A DNA stretch of 64,000 nucleotides, from assembly GCF_014851565.1 (NCBI RefSeq), contig NZ_JACVAA010000001.1:1-64000 (forward strand), written 5' to 3'. The translations under genes were made by a program, and so were the position numbers. The notes under the pieces are model-generated. The model ran no database searches, was not told where the DNA came from, and saw only the letters and a list, made by a program, of their open reading frames with translations. Position 1 is the first letter of the stretch. Each line of letters begins with the position of its first letter. This DNA comes from Pseudomonas sp. PDM15. GTDB lineage: Bacteria > Pseudomonadota > Gammaproteobacteria > Pseudomonadales > Pseudomonadaceae. Positions 57,321-64,000 of this stretch are shown piece after piece.

Positions 57321-58370
57321 TCAGGCCGTACTCGTCTGCAGCCATTGCCGCGGGCTGGTGTCGAACCAGCGGCGGAAGGCACGGGAGAAGGCGCTGGTCT
57401 CGGAGTAGCCGAGCAGCGGCGCCAGTTCGCTGACCGGCAGGCGCCGGCGCAGGTAGTGCAGGGCCAGTTCGCGGCGCACCTGGTCGATCAGCGCAGAAAA
57501 GCACAGGTTCTGTTCGCGCAGGCGCCGCTGCAATGCTGCCGGGGTCAGGCCGAGGTGCGCGGCGATCTGCTCAAGCGCCGGCTCGCCCAGCGGCAGCGCG
57601 TCGCGCACCAGGCCGCGCGCCTGGTCGACCAGGCATTGCTGGTGTTGCTGGCCGCCGAGGCGGGCGATGGCGTCTTGCACCAGCATCAGCAGCACCGGGT
57701 CGCGCTCGGGCATCAGCTGGCCGGCGAGGTCGCGCTTGGGAATCAGCAGGGCGTTGCAGGGCTGGGCGAACAGCACCGGCGCATCGAACGCCTGCTGGTG
57801 CTCGCGCCAGCCTTCCGGCCGCGCGTGCTCGAACAGCACCGCGCGCGGCGCCCAGGTCGGGCCCAGCACATGACGCACCAGGTTCAGCGCCATGCCCATG
57901 GTCAGCTCGGCGTCCTGGCGCTTGTCGAGGATCGCCGGGTGGCGCACCTGGTAGTCGAAGCGGTAGCACTCGCCGATATCCACCAGGCGGATCAGCGTGT
58001 CGTGCTGGTGATAGGGGAAGGCACGAGCGAAGTTCTGCAGCGCCTGCTCCAGGCTGTCCGAGCACAGCCCGACATAGCCGAGCAGGCCGAGGGCGCGCGG
58101 CTGGAACTGCTGGCCGTAGCGCAGGCCGAAGTTGTCGCAGCCCGATTGCGTGGCCGCTTCCTCCAGCACCTTGCAGTAGTTGCTCAGGCTTAGGCTCAGC
58201 GTCGGGTGCAGCAGCAGGTCGGGATCAATGCCGGCCACGCCGAAGACCCGCTCGGCATCGCCACCCTGCATACCGATGAAGCGATCCAGTCCGCTGGCGG
58301 CGGCCGACAGCACGCCGAGATTGCTCGGGGCATCGGTCATGGCCAGCGGATGAGGAATGTTCAGGGACAT
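57321..58370 (-). CDS. AraC-family transcriptional regulator
   Basis: A 349-aa regulator with an N-terminal ligand-binding domain of the arabinose-binding-like type (about 20-210) and a C-terminal double helix-turn-helix (about 250-345) ending in LGYSETSAFSRAFRRWFDTSPRQW. It is divergent from the ethanolamine permease gene, so it probably responds to ethanolamine and activates eat-eutBC, though control of the urease genes on its other side cannot be excluded. Confidence 0.85.
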   Translation of the reverse strand: MSLNIPHPLAMTDAPSNLGVLSAAASGLDRFIGMQGGDAERVFGVAGIDPDLLLHPTLSLSLSNYCKVLEEAATQSGCDNFGLRYGQQFQPRALGLLGYVGLCSDSLEQALQNFARAFPYHQHDTLIRLVDIGECYRFDYQVRHPAILDKRQDAELTMGMALNLVRHVLGPTWAPRAVLFEHARPEGWREHQQAFDAPVLFAQPCNALLIPKRDLAGQLMPERDPVLLMLVQDAIARLGGQQHQQCLVDQARGLVRDALPLGEPALEQIAAHLGLTPAALQRRLREQNLCFSALIDQVRRELALHYLRRRLPVSELAPLLGYSETSAFSRAFRRWFDTSPRQWLQTSTA

Positions 58371-58555
58371 GGACGGGCGCGCTAGGGTGATGAGAAGGGG
58401 ATTAGCAATAGTCGTGCCCCGCGCTGCGAAGGCTCTGGACTGGCCAAGCCATTTTCATCTCGGTAGTTGTCTGCATCGCCTTGGGGCGCGTTCGCGCCGA
58501 AATGCACCCATGTGGCGCAAAAGCCCGGCGCAGAGCGGTCTGCAGGCCTGGTGAC

Positions 58556-58598
58556 GACTTGACTCTGCAGCCGTGCGCGGACTTTGCAAGGTCAAGTC
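58556..58598. promoter_or_regulatory. Inverted repeat in the araC-eat intergenic region
   Basis: GACTTGAC (58556-58563) and GTCAAGTC (58591-58598) are a perfect 8-bp inverted repeat with arms 35 bp apart centre to centre, in the 301-bp region between the divergent araC-type gene and eat. TCTGCAG also occurs twice nearby (58539 and 58564). These are candidate regulator sites. The rest of the intergenic region shows no gene and no clear -24/-12 promoter. Confidence 0.45.
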
Positions 58599-58671
58599 TC
58601 GGCCGGGGTTGGCTGGATATCCTCGCCAAGCGATCGACGTCTGACGTGGCTCTCACATCGAGGAATTGGCA

Positions 58672-60036
58672 ATGACAACAACGACACTGAAACCGACGCT
58701 CGGCACCCTGCACCTGTGGGGCATCGCCGTGGGTCTGGTGATTTCCGGGGAATATTTTGGCTGGAGCTATGGCTGGGGCGTGGCGGGTACGCTGGGCTTC
58801 CTGGTCACCACGCTGATGGTGGCGGCGATGTACAGCTGCTTCATCTTCAGCTTCACCGAGCTGACCACTGCAATACCGCATGCGGGTGGGCCCTTCGCCT
58901 ACAGCCGTCGTGCCTTCGGCCCCACCGGCGGGATGATCGCCGGCATGGCCACCCTGATCGAATTCGTCTTTGCTCCGCCGGCCATCGCCATGGCCATCGG
59001 TGCCTACCTCAACGTGCAGTTCCCCGGGCTTGACCCGAAGCTGGCGGCGGTCGGTGCCTACCTCATCTTCATGACTCTCAACATCCTCGGCGTCAGCATC
59101 GCCGCCACCTTCGAGCTGGTGGTCACCGTGCTGGCGGTCGCCGAGCTGCTGGTGTTCATGGGTGTGGTCGCGCCGGGCTTCAGCTTCAGCAACTTCGTGC
59201 TCAACGGCTGGGCCGGTAGCGACGTGTTCGGCATGCCGGCCATCGCCGGTATCTTCGCCGCGATTCCGTTCGCCATCTGGTTCTTCCTCGCCATCGAGGG
59301 GGCAGCCATGGCAGCCGAGGAAGCCAAGGACCCGAAACGTACCATTCCGCGCGCCTATATCGCCGGCATCCTGACCCTGGTGTTCCTGGCCATGGGTGTG
59401 ATGGTGATGGCCGGTGGCGTGGGCGACTGGAAGGCCCTGTCCGGCATCAACGACCCTCTGCCGCAGGCGATGAAGGCCGTGGTCGGCGAGAACTCCGGCT
59501 GGCTGCACATGCTGGTGTGGATCGGCCTGTTCGGCCTGGTGGCCAGCTTCCACGGCATCATCCTCGGCTACTCCCGGCAGTTCTTCGCCCTGGCTCGCGC
59601 AGGCTACCTGCCGCCGGCCCTGGCCAAGCTGTCGCGCTTCCACACCCCGCACCGCGCCATCATCGCCGGTGGCCTGGTCGGCATCGCGGCGATCTACAGC
59701 GACGGCCTGATCGCCCTGCAGGGCATGAGCCTGACTGCGGCGATGATCACCATGAGCGTGTTCGGCGCCATCGTTATGTACATCATGAGCATGCTCAGCC
59801 TGTTTAAGCTGCGTAAGAGCGAGCCGAACCTGGAGCGCACCTTCAAGGCACCGGGCTACCCGGTGGTGCCGGGCATCGCCCTGGTCCTGGCGCTGGTGTG
59901 CCTGGCCGCGATGATCTGGTTCAACGGCACCATCGCGCTGCTGTTCCTCGGCCTGATGAGCATCGGCATGGTGTACTTCCTGCTGACCGGCGCCCAGCGC
60001 GACGCCGTGCCGGCCGACGTTCTGCTGCAACCGTAA
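58672..60036 (+). CDS. eat: Ethanolamine permease
   Basis: A 454-aa amino-acid/polyamine/organocation-type permease with about 12 membrane helices. It opens with TLHLWGIAVGLVISGEYFGWSYGWGVAGTLGFL, typical of ethanolamine permeases, and the IEGAAMAAEEAKDPKRTIPRA segment is conserved. ATG 58672 has GAGGA 7 nt upstream. It is followed by eutB (48 bp gap) and eutC, making an uptake-plus-breakdown operon. Confidence 0.93.
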   Translation: MTTTTLKPTLGTLHLWGIAVGLVISGEYFGWSYGWGVAGTLGFLVTTLMVAAMYSCFIFSFTELTTAIPHAGGPFAYSRRAFGPTGGMIAGMATLIEFVFAPPAIAMAIGAYLNVQFPGLDPKLAAVGAYLIFMTLNILGVSIAATFELVVTVLAVAELLVFMGVVAPGFSFSNFVLNGWAGSDVFGMPAIAGIFAAIPFAIWFFLAIEGAAMAAEEAKDPKRTIPRAYIAGILTLVFLAMGVMVMAGGVGDWKALSGINDPLPQAMKAVVGENSGWLHMLVWIGLFGLVASFHGIILGYSRQFFALARAGYLPPALAKLSRFHTPHRAIIAGGLVGIAAIYSDGLIALQGMSLTAAMITMSVFGAIVMYIMSMLSLFKLRKSEPNLERTFKAPGYPVVPGIALVLALVCLAAMIWFNGTIALLFLGLMSIGMVYFLLTGAQRDAVPADVLLQP

Positions 60037-60084
60037 TGGCTTCACGCCCGCCGGCAACGGCGGGCGCTTGTTCAGGAGTACTCC

Positions 60085-61479
60085 ATGGCCACATTCGCCC
60101 ATACCGTCGGCCATCACACCTGGCGCTTCGACAGCCTGCGCGAGGTCATGGCCAAGGCCAGTCCGGCGCGTTCCGGCGACTACCTGGCCGGCGTGGCCGC
60201 CAGCAGCGATGCCGAGCGTGTCGCCGCACAAATGGCGTTGGCCAATATCCCGCTCAGGCATTTTCTGAGCGAGGCACTGATTCCCTACGAAGACGACGAG
60301 ATCACCCGGCTGATCATCGACACGCATGACGCGGCGGCCTTCGCCCCGGTCGCTCATCTCACTGTCGGCGGCTTCCGCGACTGGCTGCTCGGCGAGCGCG
60401 CAGACGAGGCCAGCCTGCGTGCCCTGGCGCCGGGGCTGACGCCGGAGATGGTGGCGGCGGTGTCGAAAATCATGCGCGTGCAGGACCTGATCCTGGTGGC
60501 GCAGAAGATCCGCGTGGTCACTCGTTTTCGCAACACCATGGGCCTGCGCGGACGCATGTCGACGCGCCTGCAGCCCAACCATCCGACCGACGATCCGTCC
60601 GGCATCGCCGCCAGCATTCTCGACGGCCTGCTCTACGGCAACGGCGACGCCATGTTCGGCATCAACCCGGCCACCGATAGCCTGGGCGCGCTCACCGACC
60701 TGCTGAAGATGCTCGACGCGATCATCCAGCGCTACGAGATCCCCACCCAGGCCTGCGTGCTGACCCACGTCACCAGCTCCATCGCCGCCATCGAGCGCGG
60801 CGCGCCGGTGGACCTGGTGTTCCAGTCCATCGCCGGCACCGAGGCGGCCAACGCCGGCTTCGGCATCACCCTGCAGGTGCTGCAGGAGGGTTACGAGGCC
60901 GGGCTGTCGCAGAAGCGCGGCACCCTGGGCGACAACCTGATGTACTTCGAGACCGGCCAGGGCAGCGCGCTGTCGGCCAACGCCCACCACGGCGTCGACC
61001 AGCAGACCTGCGAGGTGCGCGCCTATGCGGTGGCGCGCCACTACAAGCCGTTTCTGGTCAATACCGTGGTCGGCTTCATCGGCCCCGAGTACCTGTACAA
61101 CGGCAAGCAGATCATCCGCGCCGGGCTGGAGGACCACCTCTGCGGCAAGCTGCTCGGCGTGCCGATGGGCTGCGACATCTGCTACACCAACCATGCCGAG
61201 GCCGACCAGGACGACATGGACACCCTGCTGACCCTGCTCGGTACGGCCGGCATCAACTTCATCATGGGCATCCCCGGCTCCGACGACGTGATGCTCAACT
61301 ACCAGACCACCTCATTCCACGACGCGCTCTACGCGCGTCAGGTGCTTGGCCTCAAGCCCGCGCCGGAGTTCGAGGCGTGGCTGGAGCGCATGGAAATCCT
61401 CTCCCAGCGCGATGGCCAGGTACGCCTCGGCGGCGGCTTGCCGCCGGCCTTCCGCCAGGCACTGGCGCAACTGGGCTAG
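60085..61479 (+). CDS. eutB: Ethanolamine ammonia-lyase large subunit
   Basis: The catalytic subunit of the adenosylcobalamin-dependent enzyme that converts ethanolamine to acetaldehyde and ammonia. At 464 aa it is near the E. coli length of 453. [22 protein letters not shown] and [16 protein letters not shown] are family hallmarks. GGAG lies just before ATG 60085. No microcompartment genes are present, as is usual in Pseudomonas. Confidence 0.96.
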   Translation: MATFAHTVGHHTWRFDSLREVMAKASPARSGDYLAGVAASSDAERVAAQMALANIPLRHFLSEALIPYEDDEITRLIIDTHDAAAFAPVAHLTVGGFRDWLLGERADEASLRALAPGLTPEMVAAVSKIMRVQDLILVAQKIRVVTRFRNTMGLRGRMSTRLQPNHPTDDPSGIAASILDGLLYGNGDAMFGINPATDSLGALTDLLKMLDAIIQRYEIPTQACVLTHVTSSIAAIERGAPVDLVFQSIAGTEAANAGFGITLQVLQEGYEAGLSQKRGTLGDNLMYFETGQGSALSANAHHGVDQQTCEVRAYAVARHYKPFLVNTVVGFIGPEYLYNGKQIIRAGLEDHLCGKLLGVPMGCDICYTNHAEADQDDMDTLLTLLGTAGINFIMGIPGSDDVMLNYQTTSFHDALYARQVLGLKPAPEFEAWLERMEILSQRDGQVRLGGGLPPAFRQALAQLG

Positions 61480-61486
61480 AACAGCT

Positions 61487-61533
61487 CGCGGGTTGCACTC
61501 GCCCTACGATGTTTAGGGCGGGGGCAACCCGCG
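61487..61533 (+). repeat. Long stem-loop between eutB and eutC
   Basis: CGCGGGTTGC (61487-61496) pairs perfectly with GCAACCCGCG (61524-61533), and CGCCCTA (61500-61506) with TAGGGCG (61514-61520), giving a 17-bp two-part hairpin with a 7-nt loop. It begins 8 nt after the eutB stop and ends 11 nt before the eutC ribosome binding site. It may be a REP-type element or an RNA stability/processing site. Confidence 0.7.
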
Positions 61534-61556
61534 GGAGCGACACAAGGAAACAAGCG

Positions 61557-62381
61557 GTGAAAGACGACAAGCCACTGAGCGGTGCCATCGACAACCCCTG
61601 GCAGGAACTGCGCCGCCTGACCCCGGCGCGAGTCGCCCTGGGCCGTGCCGGCACCAGCCTGCCCACGGCGGCGCAGCTGGATTTCCAGTTCGCCCATGCC
61701 CAGGCGCGCGACGCCGTGCACCTGCCGTTGCATGCCGAGGCGCTGGCCGAGGACCTGGCCAGCCAGGGGCTGCCGGTGCTGCAGCTGCACAGCGCGGCCA
61801 GCGACCGGCATACCTACCTGCAGCGCCCCGACCTGGGGCGACGCCTGGACGCTGCTTCGGCGCAGCGCCTGCGCGACCACCGCGCCGAGCACCCGCAGGG
61901 CTACGACCTGGCCATTGTCATCGCCGACGGCCTGTCGGCTTTGGCCATCGAGCGACATGCCACGCCTTTCCTCGCCCGCCTGCGCGAGCAGATGAGCGGC
62001 GATGACTGGTCGCTGGCGCCGCTCTGCGTGGTGCGCCAGGGGCGGGTGGCGGTGGCCGACGAGGTGGCCGAGCTGCTCGGCGCGAAGATGGTGGTGATCC
62101 TGATCGGCGAGCGTCCGGGGCTGAGTTCGCCGGACAGCCTCGGCCTGTATTTCACCTACGCGCCGAAAGTCGGCCTCACCGATGCCTTTCGCAACTGCAT
62201 CTCCAACGTACGCCTGGAGGGGATGAGCTACGGTGTGGCCGCGCACAAGCTTCTGTACCTGATGCGCGAGGCCTGCCGGCGCAAGCTGTCTGGCGTCAGC
62301 CTCAAAGACGAGGCCGAGCTGCCAGTCCTGGAAGGCGAGCAGCCGACGCGGCTGAATTTTCTGGTGGATTCGCTGCAGTAG
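61557..62381 (+). CDS. eutC: Ethanolamine ammonia-lyase small subunit
   Basis: The cobalamin-binding partner of EutB, 274 aa. It has [16 protein letters not shown], the DYxx-type [11 protein letters not shown] segment, [17 protein letters not shown] (as [12 protein letters not shown]) and [18 protein letters not shown], all typical for EutC. The start is a GTG at 61557 with AAGGA 8 nt upstream; longer readings would begin inside eutB. It converges on urtE with a 26-bp gap. Confidence 0.95.
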   Translation: MKDDKPLSGAIDNPWQELRRLTPARVALGRAGTSLPTAAQLDFQFAHAQARDAVHLPLHAEALAEDLASQGLPVLQLHSAASDRHTYLQRPDLGRRLDAASAQRLRDHRAEHPQGYDLAIVIADGLSALAIERHATPFLARLREQMSGDDWSLAPLCVVRQGRVAVADEVAELLGAKMVVILIGERPGLSSPDSLGLYFTYAPKVGLTDAFRNCISNVRLEGMSYGVAAHKLLYLMREACRRKLSGVSLKDEAELPVLEGEQPTRLNFLVDSLQ

Positions 62382-62407
62382 GAGCGGGCGCGACGCACCC
62401 GCCTGCC

Positions 62408-63106
62408 TCAGATTGCCACCAGCCCGCGCACGCCGTCGGCCTCCATGGTTTCGCCACGGCCCTGCTGGACGATCTCGCCGCGGCTCATCACGAGGTACTG
62501 GTCGGCCAGCTCGGCGGCGAAGTCATAGAACTGCTCGACCAGCAGGATGGCCATATCGCCGCGTTCCGCGAGTTTTCTGATGACCACGCCGATCTCCTTG
62601 ATCACCGAGGGCTGGATACCCTCGGTGGGCTCGTCGAGGATCAGCAGGCGCGGCTTGCTGGCCAGCGCGCGGCCGATGGCCAACTGTTGCTGCTGGCCGC
62701 CGGAGAGGTCGCCGCCACGGCGCTGCTTCATCTCGCGCAGCACCGGGAACAGCTCGTAGATGAACTCGGGGACGGTCTTCGCCTCGCTGGCGCCGAAACG
62801 GGAGAGGCCCATCAGCAGGTTCTCTTCCACGGTCAGGCGCGGGAAGATCTCGCGGCCCTGCGGGACGTAGGCGATGCCGGCGTGCACGCGCTGATGCGGC
62901 TTGTGACCGTTGATGGTCTGGCCCTCCCAGGCGATGCTGCCTTCCTTGGCCGGGATCAGGCCCATCAGGCATTTCAGCAATGTGGTCTTGCCCACGCCGT
63001 TGCGGCCGAGCAGGCAGGTGACTTCGCCAACCTTGGCCTCGAAGGACAGGCCGCGCAGGATGTGGCTGCCGCCGTAGTACTGGTGGAGTTTGTCGACTTG
63101 CAGCAT
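62408..63106 (-). CDS. urtE: Urea ABC transporter ATP-binding protein UrtE
   Basis: A 232-aa ABC ATPase of the LivF class. It has Walker A GRNGVGKTT, signature LSGGQQQQLAIGRAL and Walker B LLILDEPTEGIQPSV. The urea-type assignment rests on pairing with UrtD 3 bp upstream and on location near the urease genes. It is the last gene of the urtABCDE order; urtA-C lie beyond the window. Confidence 0.93.
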   Translation of the reverse strand: MLQVDKLHQYYGGSHILRGLSFEAKVGEVTCLLGRNGVGKTTLLKCLMGLIPAKEGSIAWEGQTINGHKPHQRVHAGIAYVPQGREIFPRLTVEENLLMGLSRFGASEAKTVPEFIYELFPVLREMKQRRGGDLSGGQQQQLAIGRALASKPRLLILDEPTEGIQPSVIKEIGVVIRKLAERGDMAILLVEQFYDFAAELADQYLVMSRGEIVQQGRGETMEADGVRGLVAI

Positions 63107-63109
63107 GGT

Positions 63110-63961
63110 TCAGCGCCCCAGATAGACTTCGATAACCCGTTCGTTGGCCTGCACTTCTTCCAGTGAGCCCTCGGCCAGCACGCTGCCCTGGTGCAGCACG
63201 GTGACATGGTCGGCGATGGTGCCGACGAAGCCCATGTCGTGCTCGACCACCATCAGCGAGTGCTTGCGCGCCAGCGACTTGAACAGCTCGGCGGTGAACT
63301 CAGTCTCGGCGTCGGTCATGCCGGCCACCGGCTCGTCGAGCAGCAGCAGTTGCGGGTCCTGGACCAGCAGCATGCCGATCTCGAGGAACTGCTTCTGGCC
63401 GTGCGACAGCAGCCCGGCCGGGCGATGGCGCGAGCCTTCCAGGCGAATGGTGGTCAACACTTCCTCGATACGCTCCTTCTGCGCGCCGGAGAGGCGGGCG
63501 CGCAGGCTGGCCCATACCGATTTGTCGGTCTTCAGTGCCAGCTCCAGGTTCTCGAACACACTCAGCGCCTCGAACACCGTGGGCTTCTGGAACTTGCGGC
63601 CGATGCCGGCCTGGGCGATCTCGACCTCGCTCATCTGAGTCAGGTCGAGGGTCTCGCCGAAGTAGGCGTGGCCATTGTCCGGGCGGGTCTTGCCGGTGAT
63701 CACGTCCATCATGGTGGTCTTGCCGGCGCCATTGGGGCCGATGATGCAGCGCAGTTCGCCGACACCGATGTACAGGTTGAGGTCGGTGATGGCGCGGAAG
63801 CCGTCGAAGCTGACGTTGATGCCTTCCAGAGTAAGGATGGTGCCATGGCGCACATCCAGGCCCTTGGCCGCGGCGCTGCCGAGGCCGACCGCATCGCGGC
63901 CGCTGCCGGCCGGGTCGAAGGCGGGTTCGAGCATGAATTCGGGTACCGGAGCGGCTCTCAT
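63110..63961 (-). CDS. urtD: Urea ABC transporter ATP-binding protein UrtD
   Basis: A 283-aa ABC ATPase of the LivG class with Walker A GPNGAGKTTMMDVITGKTRP, signature LSHGQKQFLEIGMLL and Walker B LLLLDEPVAGMTD. The Q-FLEI variant signature and the MMDVITGKTRPD segment are typical of UrtD. About 40 extra residues precede the ABC domain. The ATG at 63961 overlaps the urtC stop (ATGA); a later start near residue 10 is possible. Confidence 0.93.
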   Translation of the reverse strand: MRAAPVPEFMLEPAFDPAGSGRDAVGLGSAAAKGLDVRHGTILTLEGINVSFDGFRAITDLNLYIGVGELRCIIGPNGAGKTTMMDVITGKTRPDNGHAYFGETLDLTQMSEVEIAQAGIGRKFQKPTVFEALSVFENLELALKTDKSVWASLRARLSGAQKERIEEVLTTIRLEGSRHRPAGLLSHGQKQFLEIGMLLVQDPQLLLLDEPVAGMTDAETEFTAELFKSLARKHSLMVVEHDMGFVGTIADHVTVLHQGSVLAEGSLEEVQANERVIEVYLGR

Positions 63962-64000
63962 TGGTCCTTCTCCTTGCGCAGCAGTCCTATGACCCCTTTG
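63958..64000 (-). CDS. urtC: UrtC, urea ABC transporter permease (C-terminal end only)
   Basis: Only the last 13 codons are in the window, reading KGVIGLLRKEKDQ then a stop that overlaps the urtD start. The identity is inferred from the fixed urtABCDE order and from the basic cytoplasmic tail usual for this permease. Confidence 0.7.
   Translation of the reverse strand, partial: KGVIGLLRKEKDQ

Noticed and set aside
58402-61194. A 930-codon open frame on the minus strand across eat and eutB
   Set aside because: It lies opposite two clear genes with known products. Its translation is rich in His, Ala, Gly and Asp, as expected from the reverse of GC-rich codons, and contains no motif.
62384-62402. 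Terminator between eutC and urtE
   Set aside because: GCGGG and CCCGC can pair, but the stem is only 5 bp and no T-run follows on either strand.

Overview
The window is a high-GC gammaproteobacterial chromosome segment that reads as Pseudomonas. The evidence is the order lolB-ispE-tRNA-Gln-prs-rplY-pth-ychF, the hemA-prfA-prmC-moeB-murI-pagL run, a PagL with the P. aeruginosa-type sequence, an MksBEF condensin operon, a cryptic holD next to rimI, and the ureD-ureA-GNAT-ureB-ureC layout. It starts just after a 23S gene (5S rRNA at 7-123) and ends inside urtC. Nearly all of it is core genome. No CRISPR array or intact insertion sequence was seen.

Layout. 1-11 kb: 5S rRNA, a six-domain MCE (PqiB/LetB-type) protein, a PepSY protein, the mksFEB condensin operon, holD-rimI, a beta-carbonic anhydrase and an EamA exporter. 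11.1-13.1 kb: a low-GC scar beside a tRNA-Met gene, holding an HNH nuclease fused to a DUF3298/RsiV-like domain, a decayed tyrosine integrase and an unknown membrane protein. 13.3-20.4 kb: a long minus-strand housekeeping run (TPR lipoprotein, lolB, ispE, two identical tRNA-Gln, prs, rplY, pth, ychF). 20.5-26 kb: the plus-strand hemA-prfA-prmC-moeB-murI-pagL run. 26.4-34.9 kb: a tightly overlapping minus-strand operon (DUF523/DUF1722, MerR/LitR-like regulator, photolyase, SnoaL-like, SDR, flavin oxidoreductase, DUF1365, Cfa-type methyltransferase, DUF2878), preceded by four copies of TTGTACAA. 35-43.6 kb: small HTH and SRPBCC genes, valS, a hypothetical, holC, pepA and divergent lptFG. 43.6-52.5 kb: accessory genes including an Hsp70-like protein, three solute-binding proteins without transporters, DUF4198 plus a TonB receptor, an oxaloacetate decarboxylase with an unusual pair of palindromes, and DksA-like and glycine-zipper proteins. 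52.6-64 kb: nitrogen acquisition, with an EamA protein, urease genes, an AraC regulator, ethanolamine permease and ethanolamine ammonia-lyase (eat-eutBC), and the urea ABC transporter ATPases urtED.

Functional links. The 27-35 kb operon pairs DNA photorepair with enzymes that modify membrane fatty acids under one MerR-type regulator, and looks like a light or photo-oxidative stress response. The regulator seems to have lost the cobalamin-ligating His of CarH/LitR. The 53-64 kb region takes up urea (UrtDE) and ethanolamine (Eat) and releases ammonia from them by urease and EutBC.

The points most worth a second look are the HNH-DUF3298 fusion in the tRNA-Met scar, the four-palindrome operator of the photolyase/Cfa operon, and a promoter palindrome of the oxaloacetate decarboxylase gene that is repeated inside its coding region, 209 bp away, within a run of nine unusual A/T-ending codons.
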